A program made the translations under genes and the position numbers. A stretch of DNA of 64,000 nt, from contig NZ_BBZI01000010.1 in assembly GCF_008974245.1 (NCBI RefSeq), positions 186,001-250,000 on the forward strand. Reading direction: 5' to 3'. The number at the start of each line of letters is the position of its first letter. The stretch's first letter is position 1. Under the pieces are notes generated by a model. It saw nothing but the letters and a program-made list of their open reading frames with translations. It ran no database searches and was not told where the DNA came from. Below, piece after piece: positions 1 to 7,938 of this stretch. Source of the stretch: Streptomyces abyssomicinicus. GTDB lineage: Bacteria; Actinomycetota; Actinomycetes; Streptomycetales; Streptomycetaceae.

Positions 1-292
1 GCAGCAGCGTCGCGCCGAGGGCGATCAGGCGCACCGGGTCGCCGGAGACGTCGAGGTGCATGCGGTTCTTCACCGTCTTCGGCTCCGGGACCAGGTTGAC
101 CCAGATCAGCGGACCCGCACCGGCCGGGTCGACGATCGGGACCGGCCACTGCGGCTCGGGCTCCGCACCGTCCGGCGACTCGCGCCGGACGTAGCCGAGC
201 GCCGCGCACCACCAGTCGGCGAGCGCCTGATGGTCCACGGCGTCCAGGCAGAGGTCCTTGAAACGGGCGGGGGCGTTCCGGACAGCGGTCAT
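1..292 (-). CDS. VOC (glyoxalase-like) family protein, C-terminus outside window
   Basis: Only the first 97 or so codons are present; the gene runs off the left edge. The start is the ATG at 290-292, and the protein begins MTAVRNAPARFKDLCLDAVD. The pattern 'D..D...LADWWCAALGY' followed by '.W.NLVPEPKTVKNRMHLDV' is that of actinobacterial glyoxalase-like VOC proteins, in which a His of 'RMHLDV' is usually part of the metal or substrate site. Members include antibiotic-binding and isomerase-like proteins, so no substrate can be named. It is transcribed in the same direction as the downstream end of the GNAT-TPR gene at 328-1368, 35 bp away, so the two could be co-transcribed. Family assignment is fairly sure; function is unknown. 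Confidence 0.75.
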   Translation of the reverse strand, partial: MTAVRNAPARFKDLCLDAVDHQALADWWCAALGYVRRESPDGAEPEPQWPVPIVDPAGAGPLIWVNLVPEPKTVKNRMHLDVSGDPVRLIALGATLL

Positions 293-327
293 GCACACAT
301 CCAAGCAGGCCGGACGGCCCGGAGGGC

Positions 328-1368
328 TCACACCGTGGCGTCGAGGTCCCCGGCGTAGAACTCGATCGCCCGCCGGTACGCCCGCACGCCGGGGTCGTCA
401 CTGGTGGCGGCGAGGAGCCGGAGCAGCAGGGCCGTCGCCTCGTGGTGCTCCCCGGTGTTGTGGAGAGCCATGGCGAGGAACGCCCGCAGGCCGCCGTCGT
501 CCGGGAACTCCTCGACCCCCGCGCGCAGGGTGCGGACGGCGTCGGCGTAGCGCCCCAGCACCCGGTAGGTGCTGCCCAGTCCGAGCAGCGCGCCGCGCCG
601 GTCCTCCTCCGGGAGGCCGGGGAGGGCGACGGCCCGCTCGTAGAACGGCACGGCCTCCGCCTCCAGCCCGAGGACGTCGTGCGCCCAGGCGGTCTGGTAG
701 GCGATCCGGGCGTCTCCCGGGAACTCGGCGGCCAGGGACAGCAGCAGCCGCCTGGCCCGCTCCGGCTCGCCCGCCTCCCGGAGCCGGACCGCCTCCGCGA
801 GCCGCCCGTCGCCGGACGGCGTCGCGCCGGACGGTGCCGTGCCGGACGGCGTCGCGCCGGCCGTCACCGCCTTCCGCATGGCGACGCGTGGCCACGCGTC
901 GAGGCCGTGCGCGGCCTCCTGGCGCCGGACCTCCCGCAGTCCCGGGCCCCAGGCCGCCGCGGGCAGCGGGACGAAACCGACGCGGGACCAGTAGGGCGCG
1001 TTCCAGGGCACCTCGGCGAACGTGGTGAGGGTCAGGGCCGGCACGCCCTCGGCCGCGGCGTGCCGTTCCAGGTGGTCGACGAGGGCGCGGCCGACACCGC
1101 GGCGCGCCTGGCCGGGGTGGACGGTCACCTGCTCGACGTGGAGGGCGTCGTCCACCGGTTCGGCCACCAGGTAGCCGACCGGCGTGTCCGCCGCGTCCAC
1201 GGCCACCCAGGCGAGCCCGGCCTTCCGGTACCGCTCGAGCCGGTCGAGGGACAGCGGTTCGTCGTCGGCCACGGCCCGCATGCCGATCCCGGCGAACAGG
1301 CGGCCCGCGGCGCGCTCGATCTCCTGGAGCAGGGGCAGCTCGTGCGGATGTACGGATCGGATCGTCAC
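328..1368 (-). CDS. GNAT N-acetyltransferase fused to a tetratricopeptide-repeat domain
   Basis: A 346-residue protein with two parts. Residues 1 to about 165 form a GNAT domain; the acetyl-CoA loop is visible as 'VHPGQARRGVGRALVDHL' and the late strand as 'YWSRVGFVPL'. Residues 185-346 are helical repeats of the TPR_5 type ('EAVRLREAGEPERARRLLLSLAAEFPGDARIAYQTAWAHD', written here only as the general repeat class), with several A..G....A positions. A Thr/Pro/Ser/Gly linker (about residues 168-184) joins them and is encoded by a short tandem repeat. GNAT proteins move an acetyl group from acetyl-CoA to an amine; the TPR part may bind a partner or hold the substrate protein. The start is the ATG at 1368. 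The substrate cannot be told from sequence. Confidence 0.82.
   Translation of the reverse strand: MTIRSVHPHELPLLQEIERAAGRLFAGIGMRAVADDEPLSLDRLERYRKAGLAWVAVDAADTPVGYLVAEPVDDALHVEQVTVHPGQARRGVGRALVDHLERHAAAEGVPALTLTTFAEVPWNAPYWSRVGFVPLPAAAWGPGLREVRRQEAAHGLDAWPRVAMRKAVTAGATPSGTAPSGATPSGDGRLAEAVRLREAGEPERARRLLLSLAAEFPGDARIAYQTAWAHDVLGLEAEAVPFYERAVALPGLPEEDRRGALLGLGSTYRVLGRYADAVRTLRAGVEEFPDDGGLRAFLAMALHNTGEHHEATALLLRLLAATSDDPGVRAYRRAIEFYAGDLDATV
812..858. repeat. 15-bp tandem repeat inside the GNAT-TPR linker
   Basis: Three head-to-tail copies of CCGGACGGCGTCGCG (812-826, 827-841 with three changes, 842-856) plus the start of a fourth. The period is a multiple of three, so each copy adds five residues (about 'PSGAT') to the linker between the two domains without breaking the frame. 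Copy number is probably variable between strains. Confidence 0.85.
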
Positions 1369-1589
1369 GCCCCGGATTGTCGCCGACGAACGGTGCGGAG
1401 CCCAGCGGATTCCGGGCGCCGGTGATTCGGCCGATGCGGACCAGGAGTCGTCCGGTCATGCTGCGGAGCAAGGACGGGCGTCGGCGGGGGCGGCCGCCCG
1501 CCTCCCGATCCGCCCCGTGGGACGGGGGCCGAGGCTCACCTCCGCCCCACGGGGCTCCACCGCACCTCGGACCCCGCCGCGCCCCCGGC

Positions 1590-1595
1590 TACGCT
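1590..1595 (+). promoter_or_regulatory. -10 box of a leaderless promoter for the ADP-ribosylglycohydrolase gene
   Basis: TACGCT ends six bases before the ATG at 1602 and no ribosome binding site lies between. Transcription would begin at or next to the start codon, the usual leaderless layout in Streptomyces. Confidence 0.6.
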
Positions 1596-1601
1596 GCCGC
1601 C

Positions 1602-2542
1602 ATGGACCGGAGGGAGCGCGCCGTGGGCGCCGTGCTGGGGGCGGCGGTGGGGGACGCGTTGGGCGCCCGTTCGAGTTCGGACCGCCGGGGGCCTTCAGCG
1701 CCCGGTTCTCCGGGCCCGGCGTCGGCGGGGAGATGTGCGGCGGAGGCGGCTGGGACCCGGGCGAGGCCACCGACGACACGCAGATGGCCGTCCTGATCGG
1801 CCAGTCCCTGCTCGAACGCGGCGCACTCGACCTGCCGGACGTCTTCGGCCGCTTCCAGCGCTGGGCACGCGCCGACCCCAAGGACATCGGCCTGCAGACC
1901 GAGGACGTGCTCACCAACGGCCTGCCCTGGGACCAGGCCGCCGCCTTCCACTTCCAGGTCAACATCCGTGCCGCCGGGAACGGTGCACTGATGCGTGCCT
2001 CCGTGCCCGCCGTCGCCTTCGCCGCCCGGGGACGCCGGGCCACCATGGACGCCGCCCGCCGGATCGCCGCCCTCACGCACGGCGACCGCGCCGCCTGGGA
2101 GGGCACCGCCATCCTCCACGAGCTGGTGCGGGTGGCGCTCGAGGGCGACGACCCGCTCGACGCCGTCGACGGCGTTCTCGCCGAGGTGCCCCCACCCCAC
2201 CGCGAGCGGTACGCCACCGTCCTCGCACCGGACTGGCACCCCGACCTGGCCACCGAGTTCAACGGTGCCGTCTGGCCCTGCCTCGGCTCCGCCGTGTGGG
2301 CGCTGCGCACCACCTCGGGCTACGAGGAAGCGGTACGGGCCGCCGTCGACCTGGGCGGCGACACGGAGACCGTCGCGGCGGTCACCGGAACGCTCGCCGG
2401 CGCGCGCCACGGCGCCGCCGCCGTCCCGGCCCGCTGGACCGAGCCGCTGCACGTGCCGTTGCCCGGTTCCGGCGGACGGGTGCTGCGGTCCGCCGAACTG
2501 ACGGCCCTGGCCGAGGAACTGGCCGCCCGCGGAACGGCGTGA
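1602..2542 (+). pseudogene. ADP-ribosylglycohydrolase family protein, broken by a -1 frameshift near 1667
   Basis: The N-terminus (MDRRERAVGAVLGAAVGDAL) is read from ATG 1602, but the rest of the protein is in another frame, open to 2542. The switch is at the run 1666-1668: one extra C there would give '...GDALGAPFEFGPPGAFSARF', the expected family sequence. The 'GDALG' start and the metal-binding 'GEATDDTQMA' are both intact, as is the late 'AVDLGGDTETVAAVTGTLAGA' motif that carries the second Asp pair. Family members remove ADP-ribose from proteins or small molecules with a two-metal centre. With the base restored the product would be about 313 residues and look functional, so a sequencing error is as likely as a real mutation. 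Confidence 0.8.
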
Positions 2543-2558
2543 CGGCGGCGCGGTGCCG

Positions 2559-3080
2559 CTAGGGCCCGGCGGGGCCGTCGGCGAGTTCCCGGACGATGTC
2601 CAGGTGCCCCGCGTGCCGGGCGTACTCCTGGAGCACGTGGAAGGCGATCCAGGACAGGGTCGGCGCGGGCGCCGTGGTGAACCGGCCGCCGACCGCCCCG
2701 CGGGCGTCCAGGGGATGTGCGGCCAGGATCGTGCGGGTGCGGTCCCCGCCGGCGTGCAGCCGCGCGATCAGGCCGTCGGCCGTGACGCCCTCCGGCACCG
2801 CCCAGCGACCGCCCTTCACGCCGCCCTCGTGGTCGCCCCAGGGCTCCTCGACGGGTTCGCCGAGAAACCCCCAGACGAACCAGCGCCGCTCCATGTGGAC
2901 CAGATGCGAGAGCAGTTCCAGCGGTGACCAGCCGGAGGGCACCAGCGAGGTCCGCAGCCGCGCCTCGGTCAGACCCCCGGTCGTCCGCGCCACGGTGGCG
3001 CGGTAGTGGTCGAGGTACGCGACGAACTGCGCGGACGGGTCGGGCGTGTCGAGCCGGGGCTCGGTGTCGGAGTCGGGCAC
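2559..3080 (-). CDS. DinB / DUF664 family protein
   Basis: 173 residues, starting at GTG 3078-3080. The fold family (four-helix DinB/YfiT, often mycothiol- or bacillithiol-dependent transferases) is shown by 'GWSPLELLSHLVHMERRWFVWGF', with the first metal His pair, and by 'HVLQEYARHAGHLDIVREL' near the C-terminus with the third His. These three His are the usual divalent-metal ligands. In actinobacteria such proteins often use mycothiol for thiol transfer or detoxification, but many have no known substrate. It is convergent with the ADP-ribosylglycohydrolase and divergent from the transketolase pair. A TAGCGT box six bases upstream of the GTG indicates leaderless transcription. Confidence 0.85.
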   Translation of the reverse strand: MPDSDTEPRLDTPDPSAQFVAYLDHYRATVARTTGGLTEARLRTSLVPSGWSPLELLSHLVHMERRWFVWGFLGEPVEEPWGDHEGGVKGGRWAVPEGVTADGLIARLHAGGDRTRTILAAHPLDARGAVGGRFTTAPAPTLSWIAFHVLQEYARHAGHLDIVRELADGPAGP

Positions 3081-3086
3081 GCCGAC

Positions 3087-3092
3087 ACGCTA
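3087..3092 (-). promoter_or_regulatory. -10 box of a leaderless promoter for the DinB gene
   Basis: Read on the minus strand, TAGCGT stands six bases before the GTG start at 3080. No purine-rich ribosome site is present. Confidence 0.55.
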
Positions 3093-3141
3093 CGGCAACG
3101 GCGCCACGCCGCCCCGGGCGGGCGTCCTCCGGCGGCCGCGC

Positions 3142-3172
3142 TTGACCTCAACCTCGCTCGAGGTCGCACGCT
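3142..3172 (+). promoter_or_regulatory. MerR/SoxR-type promoter and operator of the transketolase operon
   Basis: A -35 box TTGACC (3142-3147) and a -10 box CACGCT (3167-3172) are held 19 bp apart, the overlong spacing used by MerR-family activators. The spacer is filled by a dyad ACCTCAACCTCGCTCGAGGT (3145-3164). The E. coli soxS promoter has the same geometry and CCTCAA half-sites. The ATG at 3179 lies six bases after the -10 box, so the mRNA would be leaderless. An almost identical element stands at 8915-8945. Confidence 0.75.
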
Positions 3173-3178
3173 CGTCGC

Positions 3179-3886
3179 ATGAACACCGACACCGCACAGG
3201 CGCACCCGCGCGGCCACGCCGAGCTGCCCCGGCTGATGGGCCTGATGACCGGCGACGAGAAGCACGGCCCCGCCGCCACCTCCACCCTCGACGTCCTGTG
3301 GGTCCTGTACGACCGGGTCCTGCGGATCTCGCCCGAACGGGCGGACGACCCGGAGCGGGACCGGTTCCTGCTGTCCAAGGGCCACGGCCCGATGGCCTAC
3401 TACGCGGTCCTCGCCGCCAAGGGCTTCCTCCCCGCCGACCTGCTGCCCGGCTTCGGCTCGTGGGACTCGCCGCTCGGCCACCACCCCGACCGCACCCTGC
3501 TGCCGGGCGTCGAGATCGGCAGCGGATCGCTCGGACACGGCCTGCCGATCGCCGTCGGCGAGGCTCTCGGTCTGCGCGCCCAGGGCCGCACGGAACCCGC
3601 CGTCTGGGTACTGGCCGGCGACGCCGAACTCGACGAGGGGAGCAACCACGAGGCCCTCGACCTCGCGGGCCACGCGGCACTGGACCGGCTGCACCTCGTC
3701 GTGGTGGACAACGCCTCGGCGACCCACGCCCGCCCCGGCGGCCTCGCGGCACGCCTCGACGCGGCGGGCTGGTCCGTCCTCACGGTGGACGGCCACGACC
3801 ACGAGGCGCTGCACGCCGCCTTCACCCACCCCCACCCCGGACGCCCGCACGCCGTCGTGGCGCGGACCCGGGCCAAGAACGCCTGA
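3179..3886 (+). CDS. Transketolase, N-terminal (thiamine diphosphate-binding) subunit
   Basis: 235 residues carrying the first third of a transketolase. 'FLLSKGHGPMAYYAVLAAKG' (about residues 63-82) and 'GSGSLGHGLPIAVGEALGL' (114-132) are the substrate/ThDP elements. 'GDAELDEGSNHEA' (147-159), followed by 'VVDNAS', is the ThDP-Mg motif. With the next gene it would form an alpha2beta2 enzyme that moves two-carbon ketol units between sugar phosphates or related substrates. Split transketolases are common in secondary or special sugar metabolism, while the housekeeping enzyme is usually one chain. It ends 38 bp before the C-terminal subunit and is co-transcribed with it from the MerR-type promoter. 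Confidence 0.92.
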   Translation: MNTDTAQAHPRGHAELPRLMGLMTGDEKHGPAATSTLDVLWVLYDRVLRISPERADDPERDRFLLSKGHGPMAYYAVLAAKGFLPADLLPGFGSWDSPLGHHPDRTLLPGVEIGSGSLGHGLPIAVGEALGLRAQGRTEPAVWVLAGDAELDEGSNHEALDLAGHAALDRLHLVVVDNASATHARPGGLAARLDAAGWSVLTVDGHDHEALHAAFTHPHPGRPHAVVARTRAKNA

Positions 3887-3924
3887 GTGACGAGACGCGG
3901 AGAGACAGGAACGGGAGAACCCTG

Positions 3925-4842
3925 ATGGACACCATGCGCGACCGCTTCGCCCCGGTGATGACCAGGCTGCTCGACGAGGACCCGCGGGTCGCCGTCGTCC
4001 TCGCCGAGATCGGCCGGGACGGCTTCGCCGAGGCGGCCCGCCGCCACCCCGACCGGGTGGTCAACGTGGGCATCCGCGAGCAGCTGCTGATCGGCGCGGG
4101 AGCGGGTCTGGCCCTCACCGGCATGCGGCCCGTCCTGCACACCTTCGGCAGCTTCCTGGTGGAGCGCCCCTTCGAGCAGATCAAGCTGGACCTGGGCCAC
4201 CAGGACGCCGGCGCCGTCCTGGTGAGCGGCCTGGGCTCGTACGACTGGCCCGCCGGCGGGTTCACCCACATGGCGCCCGGCGACGTGGCGCTCCTCGACA
4301 CCCTCGACGGCTGGACCGTGCACGTCCCCGGGCACCCCGACGAGGCCGAGACGCTGCTGCGGCACGCGGTCGGGGCGGGCGACGACAAGGTGTACGTCCG
4401 GCTCTCCGCCCAGACCAACACCGAGGCCCGCCCGGTGGAGGGCCCGGGCTTCCGCACCGTCCGCCGCGGCGGCCCGGGTGTGGTCGTCGCCGTCGGACCG
4501 ATGCTCACCCCGGTGCTCGACGCCACCGCGCAACTGGACGTCACCGTCCTGTACGCCACCACCGTGCGCCCCTTCGACGGCGAGGCACTGCGCCGGGCGG
4601 CCGGCGTGGCGGGCACCGACGTCGTCCTGGTCGAGCCCTACCTGGCCGGAACCTCCACGGCCGCCGCCAACGACGCCCTCGCCGGCGTCCCCCACCGGGT
4701 CCTCGGCCTCGGCGTCGCCCGTCGCGAACTGCGGCGCTACGGCACGATGGCGGAGCACATCGCCGCCCACGGACTCGACCCGCGCGGGCTGCGCGAGCGC
4801 ATCACCCGGTTCCTCGGCGGGACCGGCACGGCCGAGGGCTGA
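3925..4842 (+). CDS. Transketolase, C-terminal subunit
   Basis: 305 residues from ATG 3925, chosen because GGGAG stands about seven bases upstream; ATG 3934 is a possible alternative. 'RVVNVGIREQLLIGAGAGLALTG' contains the catalytic Glu (E52) that activates thiamine diphosphate on the partner subunit. The later 'YDWPAGGFTHMAPGDVALL' and the C-terminal regulatory-like Rossmann domain ('VVVAVGPMLTPVLDA', 'DVVLVEPYLAGTSTAAANDAL') complete the transketolase C half. It works only together with the product of 3179-3886. No sugar-metabolic genes sit beside it, so the substrate is open; the shared redox-type promoter suggests a role in stress-induced sugar rearrangement, which is an inference. Confidence 0.9.
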   Translation: MDTMRDRFAPVMTRLLDEDPRVAVVLAEIGRDGFAEAARRHPDRVVNVGIREQLLIGAGAGLALTGMRPVLHTFGSFLVERPFEQIKLDLGHQDAGAVLVSGLGSYDWPAGGFTHMAPGDVALLDTLDGWTVHVPGHPDEAETLLRHAVGAGDDKVYVRLSAQTNTEARPVEGPGFRTVRRGGPGVVVAVGPMLTPVLDATAQLDVTVLYATTVRPFDGEALRRAAGVAGTDVVLVEPYLAGTSTAAANDALAGVPHRVLGLGVARRELRRYGTMAEHIAAHGLDPRGLRERITRFLGGTGTAEG

Positions 4843-5001
4843 CGACGGCGCCCGGCCCCCGGCCCCGGTCTCCGGCCCCACCCCCGGTCTCCGGTCCGCG
4901 GCCGCGGCCCGGTGCCGACGTCCCGCCGAGCGCGCCGAACGCCGTGCATCGCGCGCCGGGCGCCCGGCGTCCCGCGCCCGGAGCCCGGCGCACGCGGCGT
5001 G

Positions 5002-5997
5002 TCAGCCGGCGGCGCCCAGCGCCGCCAGCAACTCCCGCTCGCGGGCCGCGCCGAGGCCTGCCCGCCGGGGGCGGTCCAGGCCCGCCCCGCGTTCCCAGGC
5101 GAGGGTGTCGGCCAGGGTCCCGGCGTAGGGCCGGTGGCGCAGTCCGGCCGCGCGGGCCGCCGAGCCGGTCCGCGCCATCCAGCCCTCCCAGCCCTCCTCG
5201 ACCAGCCACAGCGGCAGCGAGTCCTCGCCCGCCCACTCGGCGACGCCCTGCTCCACAAGCCACTTCGACGGGGCGGTCACCACCGGCCCGGTATGGCCGC
5301 CCGCCCGCCGTGACAGGTCGATCCACTCGGCGAACGGGATCACCGGGCCCACCGTGTCGAACACCCCCGTGACGGCCCGCCCCGCGCACTCCACCAGCCA
5401 GGCCGCCAGATCCCGCACGTCGACGACCTGCACCGGGGCCCCGGGGACGTCCGGCACCAGCAGCGGCTCGCGCGGGGCCCGGGCGGCGCGTGCCACCCAG
5501 TAGCCGGCGCGGTCGCTGGGGTCGCCGGGGCCGCCGATCAGCCCCGCCCGCGCCACCAGCAGGCGGTCCCCGACGGCCTCCCGGCAGGCCGCCTCGGAGG
5601 CCGCCTTGGCCTCGCCGTACAGCTCACGGCCAACCTCGTCCAGCTCGGTGGGCGCCAGCAGTGCGGCCGACTCGTCCGCCCCCGGCGTCGCGTGCGAGGC
5701 GTACACGTTGCCCGACGAGACGTAACTCCAGTGGCGGGCGCGCCCGCCCAGCGCCGTCAGGGCCCCGCGCACGAAGCCGGGCTGCCAGGACACCTCGAAC
5801 ACCGCGTCCCACTCCCGGTCGAGCAGCGCGTCGTAGGCCGACGCCTCCCGCCGGTCGGCGGCCACCAGCCGTGCGCCCCCGGCGACCTCGCCGCTCTCGC
5901 CGCGGGCCAGGCAGGTCACCCGGTGGCCCCGTTCCAGGGCCCGCCGCGAGATCTCGCGGCCCAGCCACGCCGTACCGCCCAGAACCAGAATCTCCAT
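5002..5997 (-). CDS. NAD-dependent epimerase/dehydratase family protein (extended SDR)
   Basis: 331 residues. The nucleotide-binding motif is 'LVLGGTAWLGREISRRALERG' near the start (GGTxxLG), and the active-site pair is in 'LYGEAKAASE' (YxxxK), with a Ser in 'SYVSSGNVYA'. Family members act on nucleotide sugars or reduce small carbonyls. This subgroup of single-copy actinobacterial 'GGTxWLG' proteins is also close to reductases of unknown substrate. It follows the glycosyltransferase gene at 6071-7786 on the same strand with a 73-bp gap, so the two may be one transcript; if so, a sugar-nucleotide role is favoured. The exact reaction cannot be inferred. Confidence 0.8.
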   Translation of the reverse strand: MEILVLGGTAWLGREISRRALERGHRVTCLARGESGEVAGGARLVAADRREASAYDALLDREWDAVFEVSWQPGFVRGALTALGGRARHWSYVSSGNVYASHATPGADESAALLAPTELDEVGRELYGEAKAASEAACREAVGDRLLVARAGLIGGPGDPSDRAGYWVARAARAPREPLLVPDVPGAPVQVVDVRDLAAWLVECAGRAVTGVFDTVGPVIPFAEWIDLSRRAGGHTGPVVTAPSKWLVEQGVAEWAGEDSLPLWLVEEGWEGWMARTGSAARAAGLRHRPYAGTLADTLAWERGAGLDRPRRAGLGAARERELLAALGAAG

Positions 5998-6070
5998 GCC
6001 GCCGAGCCAACCAGCAAGCCGGCGGCGTGTCCCGGGAATCTGCCCAGGGCAGAGGGCGCCGGCGGCGCGG

Positions 6071-7786
6071 TCAGCCCGGCGACGTCCAGGTGGTGGCCTG
6101 GCGCACCAGACGCCGGACCGGACGGCGCAGCTGGGAGGGCAGACGCCGTACCAGCGCGCCCCCGCCGCGGCGGACCAGCGGATGGGTCGCCGCCTGCCAC
6201 ATCACCCTGCGGTGGGCCCCCGGTCCAGGCGGCCGGCCGACCAGCAGCCGGAGCTGCCCGCCGGGCCCCGTCCAGGCGGTGGTCGCGGCACGCGACGGGG
6301 AGCCCACGAGCGCCGGGGGCAGGGCCGGTGCGAAGCCGTCGGAGGCGGCGAACCGGGGTCGCCGTCCGACGCCCAGCAACTGCCCGTAGGCCCACACCTC
6401 GTAGGTCCCGTCCCGCAGGCAGGGCTCGGTGGACAGCGTCCGCGGGTCGACGGCGGTCTCCCCGGACACGAGCACCCGGTGCCGTCCGCCGCCGAGCGGC
6501 TCGGTGCGCGGGGCCATGTCGGCGTCGGGGAACCACCACTGGTCCCGGCCGGTGTCGTGCACCAGCAGCTCGCCGCGCGCGTAGGCCAGCGGGTGGGGGA
6601 CCTCCCAGCCCTCGGCCCCCTCGATGCCGTCGAGCAGCACCGGGTCCAGCAGCAGCCGTCCGTGCCGCTCCACCAGGGTCAGCGGTCCGCCGTCCGGACG
6701 CACCATGCCGATGGTGGCGGAGATCAGCAGCCGGCCGTCCCGCCACCGCATGCCGTCCACCGTGACCTGCGGCCTCACCGCCCGCACCCGGCGGGCGAGT
6801 TCGACCAGCGATTCCAGCCGGCCGTCCTCCAGGAGTGTCGCCCGGAGCCGGGTGAGGGCCGGCAGGCCCTCGCGCACGCCCGGCGGGTAGCACTCGACGG
6901 CCATCTTGCGTACCACCTCGAAGTGACGCTCCAGATCCGCCCCGGTGCGCTGGAGGACCCGGGGCTCGGTCACCGGCCTGAGCAGTTCCACGCGGTAGGA
7001 GCGGCGCAGCAGGAAGTCCTGGAGCGGTCCCGGCTCGGTGCCCTCCCTGACGGCCTCGACCACCGACCGGAGATGGCCGTAGTACGCCTCCGGTGTGGTC
7101 GCGCCCCCGCTGTTGTTGCCGCCGTCCTCGCGCCGGTTCCACACGTAGCAGGGATGCGAGCCGAGGATGGAGACCGTTTTCGCCCGGACGTAGGCGCGCG
7201 CCATGAACAGCTGGTCCTCCAGACGGACCCGGCCCTCGGGGAACTCGATGCCGTGTTCCAGCAGGAAGGCGCGCCGGAACATCTTGTGCGGCGTCAGGCT
7301 CTCCATCAGCGGTGTGTCCTCGACGGAGCAGCGTTCGACGTCGCGCTTGTAGAGGCTGTGCGGACCCTGCATGGTGCCGACGGTCCGGCCCATCACGATG
7401 TCCGAGCCGTTGCGGACGGCCATGCGGTACAGCCGGTCCAGCGCGCCGGGCGTCAGCTCGTCGTCCTGGTCGACGAACTGGACGTACTCACCGCGCGCCG
7501 CGCGCACGCCGACGTTGCGCGGCTTGCCGGGCCAGCCGGAGTTCTCCTGGTGGATCACCCTGACGTGGGCGTACTTGGAGGCCAGCCGCTCCAGCCGCTC
7601 GGCCGACCCGTCGGTCGACCCGTCGTTCACGTAGACGACCTCGTACGCCTGCGGACCGAGGCTCTGGTGGAGGAGGCTGGGTGCGGAGCGTTCGAGGTAC
7701 GGCCCCGCGTTGTAGACGGGGACCACGACGCTGACCTTGATCATGTGATGTACATCCGGGGTGCTGGGAGCCTTGGGCGGCGTCAT
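6071..7786 (-). CDS. Family 2 glycosyltransferase with a C-terminal beta-rich extension
   Basis: 571 residues. Residues about 16-250 are a GT-A domain: 'VSVVVPVYNAGPYLERS', 'YVNDGSTDGS', 'WPGKPRNVGVRAARGEYVQF' followed by 'DQDDE' (the metal-binding DxD), and 'RLEDQLFMARAYV' (the ED acceptor base). The last 300 residues are not a membrane domain; they hold two strand-rich segments ('GRLLISATIGMV', 'RHGRLLLDPVLL') like the appended modules of wall teichoic acid or capsule transferases. It probably builds a cell-surface glycan or glycopolymer. The ATG at 7786 has GGAAGGG seven bases upstream; an internal ATG (7744) directly precedes the domain. Likely co-transcribed with the epimerase downstream. 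Confidence 0.85.
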   Translation of the reverse strand: MTPPKAPSTPDVHHMIKVSVVVPVYNAGPYLERSAPSLLHQSLGPQAYEVVYVNDGSTDGSAERLERLASKYAHVRVIHQENSGWPGKPRNVGVRAARGEYVQFVDQDDELTPGALDRLYRMAVRNGSDIVMGRTVGTMQGPHSLYKRDVERCSVEDTPLMESLTPHKMFRRAFLLEHGIEFPEGRVRLEDQLFMARAYVRAKTVSILGSHPCYVWNRREDGGNNSGGATTPEAYYGHLRSVVEAVREGTEPGPLQDFLLRRSYRVELLRPVTEPRVLQRTGADLERHFEVVRKMAVECYPPGVREGLPALTRLRATLLEDGRLESLVELARRVRAVRPQVTVDGMRWRDGRLLISATIGMVRPDGGPLTLVERHGRLLLDPVLLDGIEGAEGWEVPHPLAYARGELLVHDTGRDQWWFPDADMAPRTEPLGGGRHRVLVSGETAVDPRTLSTEPCLRDGTYEVWAYGQLLGVGRRPRFAASDGFAPALPPALVGSPSRAATTAWTGPGGQLRLLVGRPPGPGAHRRVMWQAATHPLVRRGGGALVRRLPSQLRRPVRRLVRQATTWTSPG

Positions 7787-7925
7787 CGTAGGGCCCTTCC
7801 GGGCGAGATGCCCGCTTCCTCCGGTGCGTCCGGGCGTGTCGGATGTGGTCCGGATCGTCCTCGGGCCGCCCTCGGGTGTCCTCGGTGGCCGCCGATTTCC
7901 GTTTGCCCGGGAGCGCCGGCCCGCC

Positions 7926-7931
7926 TACGGT
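7926..7931 (+). promoter_or_regulatory. -10 box of a leaderless promoter for the TPR-hydrolase gene
   Basis: TACGGT ends seven bases before the ATG at 7939, with no ribosome binding site between them. Confidence 0.5.
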
Positions 7932-7938
7932 GCGCGCC

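Noticed and set aside
258..1471. Long open frames on both strands over the GNAT-TPR gene
   Set aside because: Arg/Pro-rich translations without motifs; they are by-products of the G/C-biased third positions of the real gene at 328-1368.
6040..6052. CTGCCCAGGGCAG palindrome between glycosyltransferase and epimerase genes
   Set aside because: Only six-base arms with a one-base centre, unable to form a stable hairpin, and the two genes probably share a transcript.
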